The notes under the pieces were generated by a model. The model saw only the letters and a program-made list of their open reading frames with translations, did no database searches and was not told the DNA's origin. The position numbers and the translations under genes are program-made. Below are positions 1 through 5,767 of a DNA stretch of 5,800 nucleotides, piece by piece (within the stretch, counting starts at the first letter, position 1; every line of letters starts with the position of its first letter). Source of the DNA: Bacilli bacterium (GTDB lineage Bacteria; Bacillota_I; Bacilli_A; Izemoplasmatales; Hujiaoplasmataceae); assembly GCA_018400565.1 (NCBI GenBank), contig JAGYMP010000296.1, positions 1-5,800 on the forward strand, given 5' to 3'.

Positions 1-110
1 ATCTCGACACTTTTGATCGTGCCGTTGATGTCGGTGAACATCAACCGGATGTAACGGACATTTTCCTCTTCGGCGTTTTTTAGGATCTGTTGCTTGGTAT
101 ATCTTGCCAT
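1..110 (-). CDS. glnA: Glutamine synthetase type I, N-terminal part (runs off the left edge)
   Basis: The first 36 codons of a leftward gene, beginning MARYTKQQIL and continuing to VRYIRLMFTDINGTIKSVE. This is the usual opening of type I glutamine synthetase: an N-terminal helix followed by the beta-grasp strand with a RLMFTDINGTIK-type motif. The enzyme makes glutamine from glutamate, ammonia and ATP in the cytosol as a dodecamer. All catalytic residues lie beyond the window, so activity cannot be judged. The ATG at 108-110 is preceded by GAAAGGG (118-124) with 7 bases between. It lies 45 bases after glyA on the same strand with no visible promoter between, so readthrough from glyA is likely. 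I saw no GlnR/TnrA-type operator (TGTNA-N7-TNACA) in the 45-base gap, although one could lie within glyA. The family call is from memory of N-terminal sequence only. Confidence 0.85.
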   Translation of the reverse strand, partial: MARYTKQQILKNAEEENVRYIRLMFTDINGTIKSVE

Positions 111-155
111 AATCGTTCCCTTTCTTGCCTTTCAAAGGCCATTGGAATCACGCAT

Positions 156-1400
156 TCATGCATAATCGAGCGGATGTTCATCGGTCAGTTGTCTGACGGC
201 ATCTTTGACTTCTTCAAGCACATCTTCATCTTCCGGATGGGTTAATGTCTTATCGATCAATTCCGCGATGAGACAAAAATCATCTTCATCGAGACCGCGT
301 GATGTCATCGCGGGCGATCCGAGGCGGATCCCGCTTGCGATGAACGGTTTTTGTGTATCATAGGGAATCGTGTTTTTATTGCAGGTGATGTTCGCTTTGT
401 CAAGAAGCGTTTCCGCGTCCCGGCCGGTAAGTTCTGTTTTGGACAAAACATCCAACAAAAGGAGATGATTGTCCGTGCCGCCCGAAACGACATGATACCC
501 GAGCTCTTTAAAACGATTGGCCATCGCTTTGGCATTCTTGATCACGTGACTCTGATATGTTTTGAACGAAGGTTCAAGCGCCATTTTGAAGGATGCGGCT
601 TTCGCGGCGATGATATGCATGAGCGGCCCGCCCTGTATCCCCGGGAACACAACTTTTTTCACTTTTTTTGCGATTGTCTTGTCATTGGTGAGAATGATAC
701 CGCCGCGGGGACCGCGTAACGTCTTATGGGTCGTCGAGGTGACGATGTCCGCGACCTCACAGGGATTCGGGTGGAGACCCGTCGCAACCAATCCGGCGAT
801 ATGTGCCATGTCAACCATAAGCAGGGCGCCGACATCATCGGCGACCTTACGGAACCGTTTGAAATCAATGATGCGCGGATAAGCACTCGCACCGGCCACG
901 ATCAATGTCGGTTTGACTTCGTTGGCTTTTTTTGCCAGTGCGTCATAGTCGATCGTTTCTGTTTCTTTGTCAACGCCGTATGCATGAAAGTCATAATCGA
1001 TGCCGCTGAAATTGATCGGATGTCCGTGTGTCAGATGACCGCCCTGATCAAGTGCCATCCCAAGGACTTTGTCACCGGGGTCTAACACGGCACGGTATGC
1101 CGCCATATTGGCAGTTGAACCGGAGTGTGCCTGGACATTCGCATACTTGACGGAAAATAATTTCTTCACGCGATCAATCGCCAGGTTCTCGGCTTGATCA
1201 ACAAATTCACATCCACCGTAATAACGCCTTCCGGGATAACCTTCAGCATATTTGTTCGTAAGCACACTGCCGTCTGCCTCCAAAATAGCCGGAGACACAA
1301 AATTCTCCGAGGCGATCAATTCAATGTGTGTCTGTTGTCGGTTGATTTCCTTTTCGATGACGTCCGCGAGTTCCGGATCGATTGATTTGAGGTATTTCAT
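156..1400 (-). CDS. glyA: Serine hydroxymethyltransferase
   Basis: A 414-residue cytosolic PLP enzyme converting serine and tetrahydrofolate to glycine and 5,10-methylene-THF, the main one-carbon source. The whole fold-type I protein is present at normal length. Visible residues are E53 in YAEGYPGRRYYGG, H122 in DQGGHLTHG, D197 and H200 in MVDMAHIAG, the PLP Schiff-base lysine K226 in TSTTHKTLRGPRGG, and R359 in the substrate-binding GIRLGSPAMTSRG stretch. These numbers agree with the Geobacillus enzyme. The start at 1400 is chosen because AAGGTGGG (1406-1413) stands 5 bases upstream. The in-frame ATG at 1416-1418 has no such site and would add six residues (MIRWDK). A strong extended -10 promoter lies at 1432-1440. 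The gene is followed after 45 bases by glnA in the same direction. No missing catalytic residue or frameshift was seen. Confidence 0.97.
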   Translation of the reverse strand: MKYLKSIDPELADVIEKEINRQQTHIELIASENFVSPAILEADGSVLTNKYAEGYPGRRYYGGCEFVDQAENLAIDRVKKLFSVKYANVQAHSGSTANMAAYRAVLDPGDKVLGMALDQGGHLTHGHPINFSGIDYDFHAYGVDKETETIDYDALAKKANEVKPTLIVAGASAYPRIIDFKRFRKVADDVGALLMVDMAHIAGLVATGLHPNPCEVADIVTSTTHKTLRGPRGGIILTNDKTIAKKVKKVVFPGIQGGPLMHIIAAKAASFKMALEPSFKTYQSHVIKNAKAMANRFKELGYHVVSGGTDNHLLLLDVLSKTELTGRDAETLLDKANITCNKNTIPYDTQKPFIASGIRLGSPAMTSRGLDEDDFCLIAELIDKTLTHPEDEDVLEEVKDAVRQLTDEHPLDYA

Positions 1401-1405
1401 CTTAT

Positions 1406-1413
1406 CCCACCTT
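1406..1413 (-). promoter_or_regulatory. Ribosome binding site that decides the glyA start
   Basis: On the minus strand AAGGTGGG stands 5 bases before the ATG at 1400-1398. It pairs with the anti-Shine-Dalgarno sequence (one G-U pair). It selects this ATG over the upstream in-frame ATG at 1418. Confidence 0.75.
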
Positions 1414-1431
1414 ATCATTTTCGTTAATTTG

Positions 1432-1440
1432 ATTATATCA
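1432..1440 (-). promoter_or_regulatory. Extended -10 promoter of glyA
   Basis: The minus strand reads TGATATAAT, a perfect TATAAT (1432-1437) with the upstream TG of an extended -10. With the usual spacing transcription would begin near 1425, leaving a leader of about 25 bases that contains the Shine-Dalgarno site. The -35 region at 17-base spacing is only a T-run, so the element depends on the TG extension. The promoter sits in the 75-base gap between rsmA and glyA, which makes glyA-glnA at least partly independent of the upstream kinase-rsmA unit. Confidence 0.7.
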
Positions 1441-1453
1441 TGGATTGTGACTT

Positions 1454-1491
1454 AAAAAAAAGACCCGATCATCAATCACGGATGGTTGATG
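1454..1491 (-). terminator. Possible weak intrinsic terminator after rsmA
   Basis: On the minus strand the end of rsmA contains an inverted repeat, CATCAA...TTGATG (1470-1491), with a 6-bp stem, one C-A mismatch, two further pairs and a four-base loop. Eight bases later comes a run of eight T (1454-1461). The stem is AT-rich and too far from the T-run for a textbook terminator, so leakage into glyA is likely if it works at all. The rsmA stop codon lies inside the hairpin. Confidence 0.3.
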
Positions 1492-2303
1492 CAGTCATAA
1501 AACCGGTTGGCAAGCGCCGCGAAATCCTCGGTTGAAAGGGCTTCTGACCTTATTTTGGGGGAATATCCCATGTCTTCCATAACCATCGATATGTCACTTT
1601 TCGCCATCGACGTGAAATGGGCGGTCAGATTGTTGACGCATGTTTTCCGCCGTTGGCGGAATGCGGCCCGAACCATGTTGATAAAAAACGTTTCGTCTTT
1701 GACCTTCACTTTGGGATTTGATCGCACGTCCAAGCGGACCACGGCCGAATCCACACGCGGTTTCGGACGAAACACGTGTCTGGAGACATTGAATAGTTTC
1801 GTCACCTCGGCCCGGTAATCGACCAATACGGACAACGCATTGTAATCCTTGGTTTTCGGTTGGCCGGTGATGCGTTCGGCGACTTCCTTTTGCATCATGA
1901 AGATCATCCGTTCAACCGGGATGTTTTCTTCCAAAAACCGCATCATGATCGGTGTCGTGATGTTATAGGGAAGATTGCCGAGGGCGACAATGCTCTCAAA
2001 GCCCCCTAGATGCCGTGACAGATCGTTTTCGATATCGGCCTGTAAGACATCACCCACGATCAATGTGTTGTTTTCACCTTCGAAACGGGGACTTAAACGT
2101 GATGCGAGGTTGCGGTCGATCTCATAAGCAAGGATTCCCCCTGCCGCGTCAAGCAGATGATCGGTCAGCGCACCTCTGCCCGGACCAATTTCGATCACAC
2201 CGGTCTGGCGGTCCAATTCGGCGGCCGAAACGATTTTGCGTAAAATATTGTCATCGATCAAGAAATGTTGACCGAAGCGTTTCTTTGCACGGGGATAGGT
2301 CAT
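1476..2303 (-). CDS. rsmA: 16S rRNA (adenine1518-N6/adenine1519-N6)-dimethyltransferase
   Basis: A 275-residue SAM-dependent rRNA methyltransferase, also called KsgA, that dimethylates two adjacent adenines in helix 45 of 16S rRNA late in small-subunit assembly. In order are KRFGQHFLID at about 8-17, SAM motif I IEIGPGRGALT at 37-47, the SAM-ribose-binding acidic residue E61 in YEID, the catalytic NLPYN at 110-114, the FRPKPRVDSAVV signature at 178-189, and the C-terminal AAFRQRRKT at 213-221 typical of KsgA. The length is normal. The motif that distinguishes Erm enzymes is not obvious, and the C-terminal region supports RsmA over an Erm resistance methylase. The ATG at 2301-2303 overlaps the kinase stop codon (ATGA) and has AAAGGAAG at 2308-2315 as ribosome binding site. 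It is probably co-transcribed and translationally coupled with the kinase. Loss of RsmA is known to give kasugamycin resistance, but this copy looks intact. Confidence 0.97.
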   Translation of the reverse strand: MTYPRAKKRFGQHFLIDDNILRKIVSAAELDRQTGVIEIGPGRGALTDHLLDAAGGILAYEIDRNLASRLSPRFEGENNTLIVGDVLQADIENDLSRHLGGFESIVALGNLPYNITTPIMMRFLEENIPVERMIFMMQKEVAERITGQPKTKDYNALSVLVDYRAEVTKLFNVSRHVFRPKPRVDSAVVRLDVRSNPKVKVKDETFFINMVRAAFRQRRKTCVNNLTAHFTSMAKSDISMVMEDMGYSPKIRSEALSTEDFAALANRFYDCINHP

Positions 2304-3223
2304 GATGCTTCCTTTCCCTTTTGGTTTTTAAAATGCTTCTTATGTGTTTTTTTCGGCACAACGATGGATATCGCATGTTTTTTGACTTCCATGGCCTGAT
2401 CGCCTTTACCGCCCGGCTCACCGTCGATGTTCCACCGTTCCTTCGTTTCCGTGGAGACATGCAGTTTTGATGTTTTAAACCGTTTGACCAACGGGGTTGA
2501 CCAAAACGGTAATAAAAAAGAAATCAAATAAATCAACCCGTTGAAGGGAAATAAACTGCGGTAAAGAACCACGTCGACAAGCCCGTCGTCAAGTCTCGGT
2601 TTATAAATCATGTTGACACCGGCGACACGCTTTGAGTTAATAACGAGCACCAAGGAATATTTTCCTTCCAAAACGCCGTCATCATATTCCACGGACATCC
2701 GCATCCGCGGCACCGTTAAGAATTCCTCCGTGGCTTTCAAAACATATGCCAGATAGCCGATCTTTCGCTTCAATTTAGAATCAGTGACATAACTGGTGTC
2801 GACGAACGCGCCGATCCCCGTGACATAACAAAAATAACGATCGTTCGCCTGGACGACATCCATGTGGACCGGTGATTCGTTGAAGATGATGTCCAAGACC
2901 TGATCGATATTTTTAGTGAGTCCGAGTGTGTTTCCAATATCACAACACGTGCCTGTCGGGATATAGCCGATCAAAGGACGTTTGTCATGACGCATCATCC
3001 CATTCACGCATTCGTTGAACGTACCGTCCCCACCGACGATGACCAGACGCTCATAGCCTTCTTCACAGGCCTGCTCGGCCAACTCTGTTGCATGATCGGG
3101 GTGATTGGTTTTATAGACATCAAGGTCATCACCGTGTCGCTCAAAACGATCCATGACTTCGGGGAGTCTTGACTCAAAGGTTTGTTTGCCGCTCATGGGG
3201 TTGTAAATCAACATTGTCTTCAC
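2300..3223 (-). CDS. Diacylglycerol kinase family lipid kinase (DgkB/YegS type)
   Basis: A 307-residue member of the DAGK_cat/LCB5 family, whose Gram-positive members phosphorylate diacylglycerol to phosphatidate at the membrane face and recycle lipid from lipoteichoic acid synthesis. With the GTG start the motifs are NPMSGK at 8-13, nucleotide-binding GGDGTFNE at 64-71, PTGTCCD at 89-95, KPRLDDGLVDVV at about 208-219 and NIDGEPGG near 265-272 with the acidic DGE. A hydrophobic stretch (LIYLISFLLPFW, about 230-241) could aid membrane contact. The last 20 or so residues are rich in Lys and His. The PTGT loop has Cys-Asp where I expect Asn-Asp. I choose GTG at 3221-3223 because AAGGTG (3230-3235) stands 6 bases upstream and because the promoter at 3245-3253 would start transcription near 3238, past the in-frame ATG at 3241. 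The substrate is not certain: YegS relatives use phosphatidylglycerol and others use sphingoid bases. Confidence 0.88.
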   Translation of the reverse strand: MKTMLIYNPMSGKQTFESRLPEVMDRFERHGDDLDVYKTNHPDHATELAEQACEEGYERLVIVGGDGTFNECVNGMMRHDKRPLIGYIPTGTCCDIGNTLGLTKNIDQVLDIIFNESPVHMDVVQANDRYFCYVTGIGAFVDTSYVTDSKLKRKIGYLAYVLKATEEFLTVPRMRMSVEYDDGVLEGKYSLVLVINSKRVAGVNMIYKPRLDDGLVDVVLYRSLFPFNGLIYLISFLLPFWSTPLVKRFKTSKLHVSTETKERWNIDGEPGGKGDQAMEVKKHAISIVVPKKTHKKHFKNQKGKEAS

Positions 3224-3229
3224 TCGCAT

Positions 3230-3235
3230 CACCTT
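3230..3235 (-). promoter_or_regulatory. Ribosome binding site pointing to a GTG start of the lipid kinase
   Basis: AAGGTG on the minus strand, 6 bases before GTG at 3223-3221. The alternative ATG at 3241 would place this site inside the coding region, and the internal ATG at 3214 is about 15 bases away, too far. Confidence 0.55.
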
Positions 3236-3244
3236 CTTCATCTA

Positions 3245-3272
3245 ATTATATCATAGATGACAAACCCTACAA
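3245..3272 (-). promoter_or_regulatory. Promoter of the lipid kinase-rsmA unit
   Basis: The minus strand has TATAAT at 3245-3250 with an extended TG (TGATATAAT, 3245-3253), and TTGTAG at 3267-3272 as a partial -35, separated by 16 bases. The predicted start of transcription is near 3238. It faces the ppaX promoter across a 131-base divergent intergenic region. Confidence 0.7.
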
Positions 3273-3328
3273 GTAACAATCCCGTTTTCTCTTTATACAG
3301 TGTGAACCTATCGTTTTTAACGTAAACA

Positions 3329-3337
3329 TGATATAAT
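3329..3337 (+). promoter_or_regulatory. Extended -10 promoter of the ppaX-hit unit
   Basis: TGATATAAT, with TATAAT at 3332-3337. No good -35 is seen at 16-18 bases upstream, so the extended TG probably compensates. Transcription would start near 3344, giving a leader of only about 11 bases before the ATG at 3355. Confidence 0.68.
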
Positions 3338-3354
3338 TTATGATGGTGATACTT

Positions 3355-3990
3355 ATGGCTTACGAAGCGATCCTTTTTGACCTTGACGGAACCCTTGTGG
3401 ATTCCAATCAATTGATTTTGGAAACATTCAGACAAACTGTTGACCGGCATTTTCCGGAAAAAACAAAACCGACCACTCACATGGTCGACTACATCGGTCC
3501 GCCGCTCAAGGAAAGTTTCCGTGATTTCACGGACGATCCCATGATGATTGAAACGATGATTGATACGTACCGCGAGGTTTATCAAACCATCGAGTTCGAT
3601 TATATCAGGCTCTTCCCGAATGTCATCGAGACGCTTCAAACGCTTAAGAAATTAAATGTTCCCGTTGCCGTCGTCACCACGAAATTCCGTGAATCGGCAT
3701 GGCCTTCCATGCATCGTTTCGGTATTGATCAACTGACGGATGCTCTCATCACCCTTGATGATGTCACCCGTCACAAACCCCATCCGGAACCCGTCCACAA
3801 AGCATTGAAAGCCCTTAAAAAAACAAACGCCGTCATGGTCGGTGACAACCTCAGTGATATCCAGGCAGGTAAACGTGCCGGCATTGCGACCGCGGCCGTG
3901 TCCTGGTCCATTCATAAAGATAAACTCAAACAAGAAAAACCGGATCATTGGATAAACGACATGACCGATGTCATCCGGCTTATCAAATAA
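3355..3990 (+). CDS. ppaX: HAD-superfamily phosphatase, probable pyrophosphatase PpaX
   Basis: A 211-residue cytosolic HAD hydrolase. The four HAD motifs are present: DLDGT at 9-13 with nucleophile D9 and acid/base D11, T108 in AVVTTK, K141 in HKPHPEP, and GDNLSD at 163-168 with Mg-binding D164 and D168. Between motifs I and II is the helical cap (about 15-85) of subclass I. The stretches VVTTKFR, ITLDDV..HKPHPEPV and AVSWSI resemble Bacillus PpaX, which hydrolyses pyrophosphate released when HprK/P dephosphorylates Ser-HPr. Phosphoglycolate phosphatase (Gph) is the main alternative, and no hprK or lgt neighbour is in the window to decide. ATG at 3355 is preferred over ATG at 3340, because GGTGAT (3345-3350) precedes it by 4 bases and the promoter would start transcription near 3344. 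The gene is followed after 35 bases by the HIT gene in the same direction. Confidence 0.85.
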   Translation: MAYEAILFDLDGTLVDSNQLILETFRQTVDRHFPEKTKPTTHMVDYIGPPLKESFRDFTDDPMMIETMIDTYREVYQTIEFDYIRLFPNVIETLQTLKKLNVPVAVVTTKFRESAWPSMHRFGIDQLTDALITLDDVTRHKPHPEPVHKALKALKKTNAVMVGDNLSDIQAGKRAGIATAAVSWSIHKDKLKQEKPDHWINDMTDVIRLIK

Positions 3991-4011
3991 TCAACCATCA
4001 CCCCATCATAC

Positions 4012-4018
4012 AAGGAGG
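4012..4018 (+). promoter_or_regulatory. Ribosome binding site that decides the HIT gene start
   Basis: AAGGAGG, a near-perfect Shine-Dalgarno sequence, 7 bases before ATG at 4026. It rules out the upstream in-frame ATG at 3948, which would overlap ppaX by 43 bases and has no site of its own. Confidence 0.9.
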
Positions 4019-4025
4019 AAAAACA

Positions 4026-4439
4026 ATGGATTGTATTTTTTGTAAGATCGTCGCGGGTGAGATACCCGCACACAAAGTTTACGAAGACGACAACGTCATC
4101 GCCATTTTGGACATCTCCCAGGCCACGACGGGACATACCCTCGTCATACCCAAAAAACACTCCAAAAACATCACAGAAATGGATAAAGAGGATGCCCAAA
4201 AACTCTTTTCGGTGTTACCGAAAATCAGTCATGCCATCAATGAGGCATTCAATCCCATCGGCATGAATATTCTCATCAACACCGACAAACCCCTTCAATC
4301 GATCTTTCACACACATGCTCACATCATCCCGCGTTATGATAATGACGGCGTAAAGATGCATTTTCAGGACAACACGGAAAAAGTCAAGCAAGCTGATTTC
4401 AAAACCATCAAAAAGAAAATTGAAGCTGAACTTAACTAA
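4026..4439 (+). CDS. HIT-family nucleotide phosphohydrolase/transferase
   Basis: A 137-residue cytosolic histidine-triad protein of Hint/Fhit-like size. The catalytic triad is HTHAHIIPR at 95-103 with H95, H97 and H99. The N-terminus MDCIFCKI holds a Cys-x2-Cys pair (C3, C6) that, with H45 and H95 or nearby His, could form the zinc site of many bacterial HIT proteins. GHTLVIPKKH at 36-45 is the other family signature. Bacterial relatives hydrolyse AMP-lysine, other nucleoside phosphoramidates or dinucleoside polyphosphates; the exact substrate cannot be read here. The loop just before the triad reads NTDKPLQSIF, whereas the usual form is close to NNGxxAGQxVF, so the conserved Ala-Gly is absent while the Gln is kept. 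It lies 35 bases after ppaX with no visible promoter between, so the two are probably one transcript ending at the hairpin at 4451-4484. Confidence 0.92.
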   Translation: MDCIFCKIVAGEIPAHKVYEDDNVIAILDISQATTGHTLVIPKKHSKNITEMDKEDAQKLFSVLPKISHAINEAFNPIGMNILINTDKPLQSIFHTHAHIIPRYDNDGVKMHFQDNTEKVKQADFKTIKKKIEAELN

Positions 4440-4450
4440 CACATACTACA

Positions 4451-4484
4451 AAAAAAGGGTGATCCCGGGGGATCATCCTTTTTT
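4451..4484. terminator. Bidirectional intrinsic terminator between the HIT gene and serS
   Basis: Arms 4451-4465 and 4470-4484 form a 15-bp stem around a CGGG loop: six A-T pairs, then GG/CC, one G-T wobble and TGATCC/GGATCA. On the plus strand it ends in TTTTTT, and on the minus strand in TTTTTTT, so it can stop transcription from both converging genes. The serS stop codon (4473-4475) and its two final AAA lysine codons lie inside the stem, so part of the hairpin is coding sequence. Confidence 0.9.
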
Positions 4485-5753
4485 GATGGCATCAACATGC
4501 ATGTACGGGACCAAAACCTCAGGGATTTTGATGCTGCCGTCGCTTTGTTGGTAATTTTCCATGATGGCGATGACCGTCCGTCCCACGGCCAAACCCGATC
4601 CGTTCAACGTATGCACGTAGGCCAGGCTGGCGTCCTTCTTTGGACGGTATTTGATGTTGCCCCTGCGTGCCTGATAATCCTCCGCGTTGGAAATCGATCC
4701 GATTTCACGGTATCGGTTCTGTCCGGGGAGCCAGACCTCCAGATCGTAGGTCTTGCGCATCGAAAACCCGAGATCGCCGGTACAGAGCTCAACGACACGG
4801 TAGGGAATCTCAAGCATCTTCAGAATGGCTTCGGAATCAGCCAGCATGCTTTCCAATGCATCATAGGATTTGTCTGGTTCACTGAATTTGATCAATTCCA
4901 CTTTGTTGAACTGATGCTGTCGCAAAATGCCGCGTGTGTCCTTTCCGGCCGACCCGGCTTCCTGACGGAAAGCCGTTGTGAACGCGACGTATTTCAAAGG
5001 GAGATTGTCTTTGTCGATGACTTCATCGCGGTGTAAATTGATGGCCGGTACCTCCGCGGTGGGGTTTAAGTAAAAATCGCGGTCATCTTCGATGTGAAAG
5101 GCATCTTCCTTGAATTTCGGGAACTGCCCCGTAGCCGTCATCGACGTGCCGTTGACGATATACGGGGGGATGATCTCTTCATACCCGTGTTTGTCCGCAT
5201 GGACATCCATCATGAACTGGATCAATGAGCGTTCAAGCCTCGCACCGAGACCCTTATAGACAACAAACCGCGATCCGGCGATCTTTCCGGCCCGTTCAAA
5301 ATCCAGGATGTCAAGGGCTTCGCCGAGCTCATCGTGGGCTTTCGGTTCGAAATCAAACGTCGTCGGTTCCCTGAACGTGCTGATCTCAAGATTATCCTCT
5401 TCATCCTCACCGATCGGTGTCATCGGATGCGGCAAATTGGGTGTTCTGAGAAGGGCATCGCGGATTTCGGATTCGATGGTTTTGATTTTTTCGTCCAATC
5501 CTTTGATCTCTTCCCCGTGCGCCTTCACTTTGGCGATAATGTCGGATGCGTCCTCACCGGCTTGTTTCAGCTTGCCGATTTCTTTCGACAATTCGTTTTT
5601 TTCAGTTTTCAGTTCCTGTGCTTTCGTGATGGCCTGTTTCCTGTAATTATCTTTTTTCACCACGTCTTCGAGGTAAGAAAAATCCTCACCCCTGCGGTTT
5701 AGAAGATTGATTGCTTCACCAAGGTTTTCACGGATGTATTTGATATCCAACAT
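4473..5753 (-). CDS. serS: Seryl-tRNA synthetase
   Basis: A 426-residue class II aminoacyl-tRNA synthetase that activates serine with ATP and charges tRNA-Ser in the cytosol. Residues about 28-105 form the antiparallel coiled-coil arm that grips the long variable arm of tRNA-Ser, rich in Lys, Glu and Leu. Downstream are the TAE serine-binding loop at 232-234, motif 2 FRQEAGSAGKDTRG at 262-275 followed by RQHQFNKVEL, E350 and S353 of the ATP site, and motif 3 NGSGLAVGRT at 384-393 with R392. The segment usually written EISSCSN reads EIGSISN here, keeping the Glu and the second Ser. Start 5751-5753 is chosen because GGGAGGG (5760-5766) stands 6 bases upstream. The TTG at 5771 would place that site inside the gene. 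No T-box leader precedes it: another gene appears to end 14 bases upstream, so serS is probably expressed from further upstream. Confidence 0.97.
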   Translation of the reverse strand: MLDIKYIRENLGEAINLLNRRGEDFSYLEDVVKKDNYRKQAITKAQELKTEKNELSKEIGKLKQAGEDASDIIAKVKAHGEEIKGLDEKIKTIESEIRDALLRTPNLPHPMTPIGEDEEDNLEISTFREPTTFDFEPKAHDELGEALDILDFERAGKIAGSRFVVYKGLGARLERSLIQFMMDVHADKHGYEEIIPPYIVNGTSMTATGQFPKFKEDAFHIEDDRDFYLNPTAEVPAINLHRDEVIDKDNLPLKYVAFTTAFRQEAGSAGKDTRGILRQHQFNKVELIKFSEPDKSYDALESMLADSEAILKMLEIPYRVVELCTGDLGFSMRKTYDLEVWLPGQNRYREIGSISNAEDYQARRGNIKYRPKKDASLAYVHTLNGSGLAVGRTVIAIMENYQQSDGSIKIPEVLVPYMHVDAIKKG

Positions 5754-5767
5754 AAGAATCCCTCCCG

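Noticed and set aside
127..139. Small palindrome GCCTTTGAAAGGC between glyA and glnA as a terminator or operator
   Set aside because: The stem is about 5 bp with a 3-base loop and no T-run follows, and it does not match the GlnR/TnrA site pattern.
351..1085. Open frames on the plus strand opposite glyA (351-719, 562-882, 726-1085)
   Set aside because: They lie wholly antisense to a well-conserved gene, show no recognisable domain and have no matching ribosome binding site; they are codon-use shadows.
1476..2303. Erm-type 23S rRNA methylase (macrolide resistance) instead of RsmA
   Set aside because: The FRPKPRVDSAVV and AAFRQRRKT motifs and overall length fit housekeeping RsmA/KsgA.
3238..3639. 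133-residue minus-strand frame opposite ppaX
   Set aside because: It is antisense to the HAD motifs, spans the divergent promoter region and resembles no family I know.
4497..5036. 179-residue plus-strand frame opposite serS
   Set aside because: Antisense to conserved synthetase motifs 2 and 3, with no domain of its own.
156..5753. Alternative genetic code with TGA as tryptophan
   Set aside because: TGA ends glyA, rsmA, the lipid kinase gene and serS exactly where the families normally end, so it acts as a stop.
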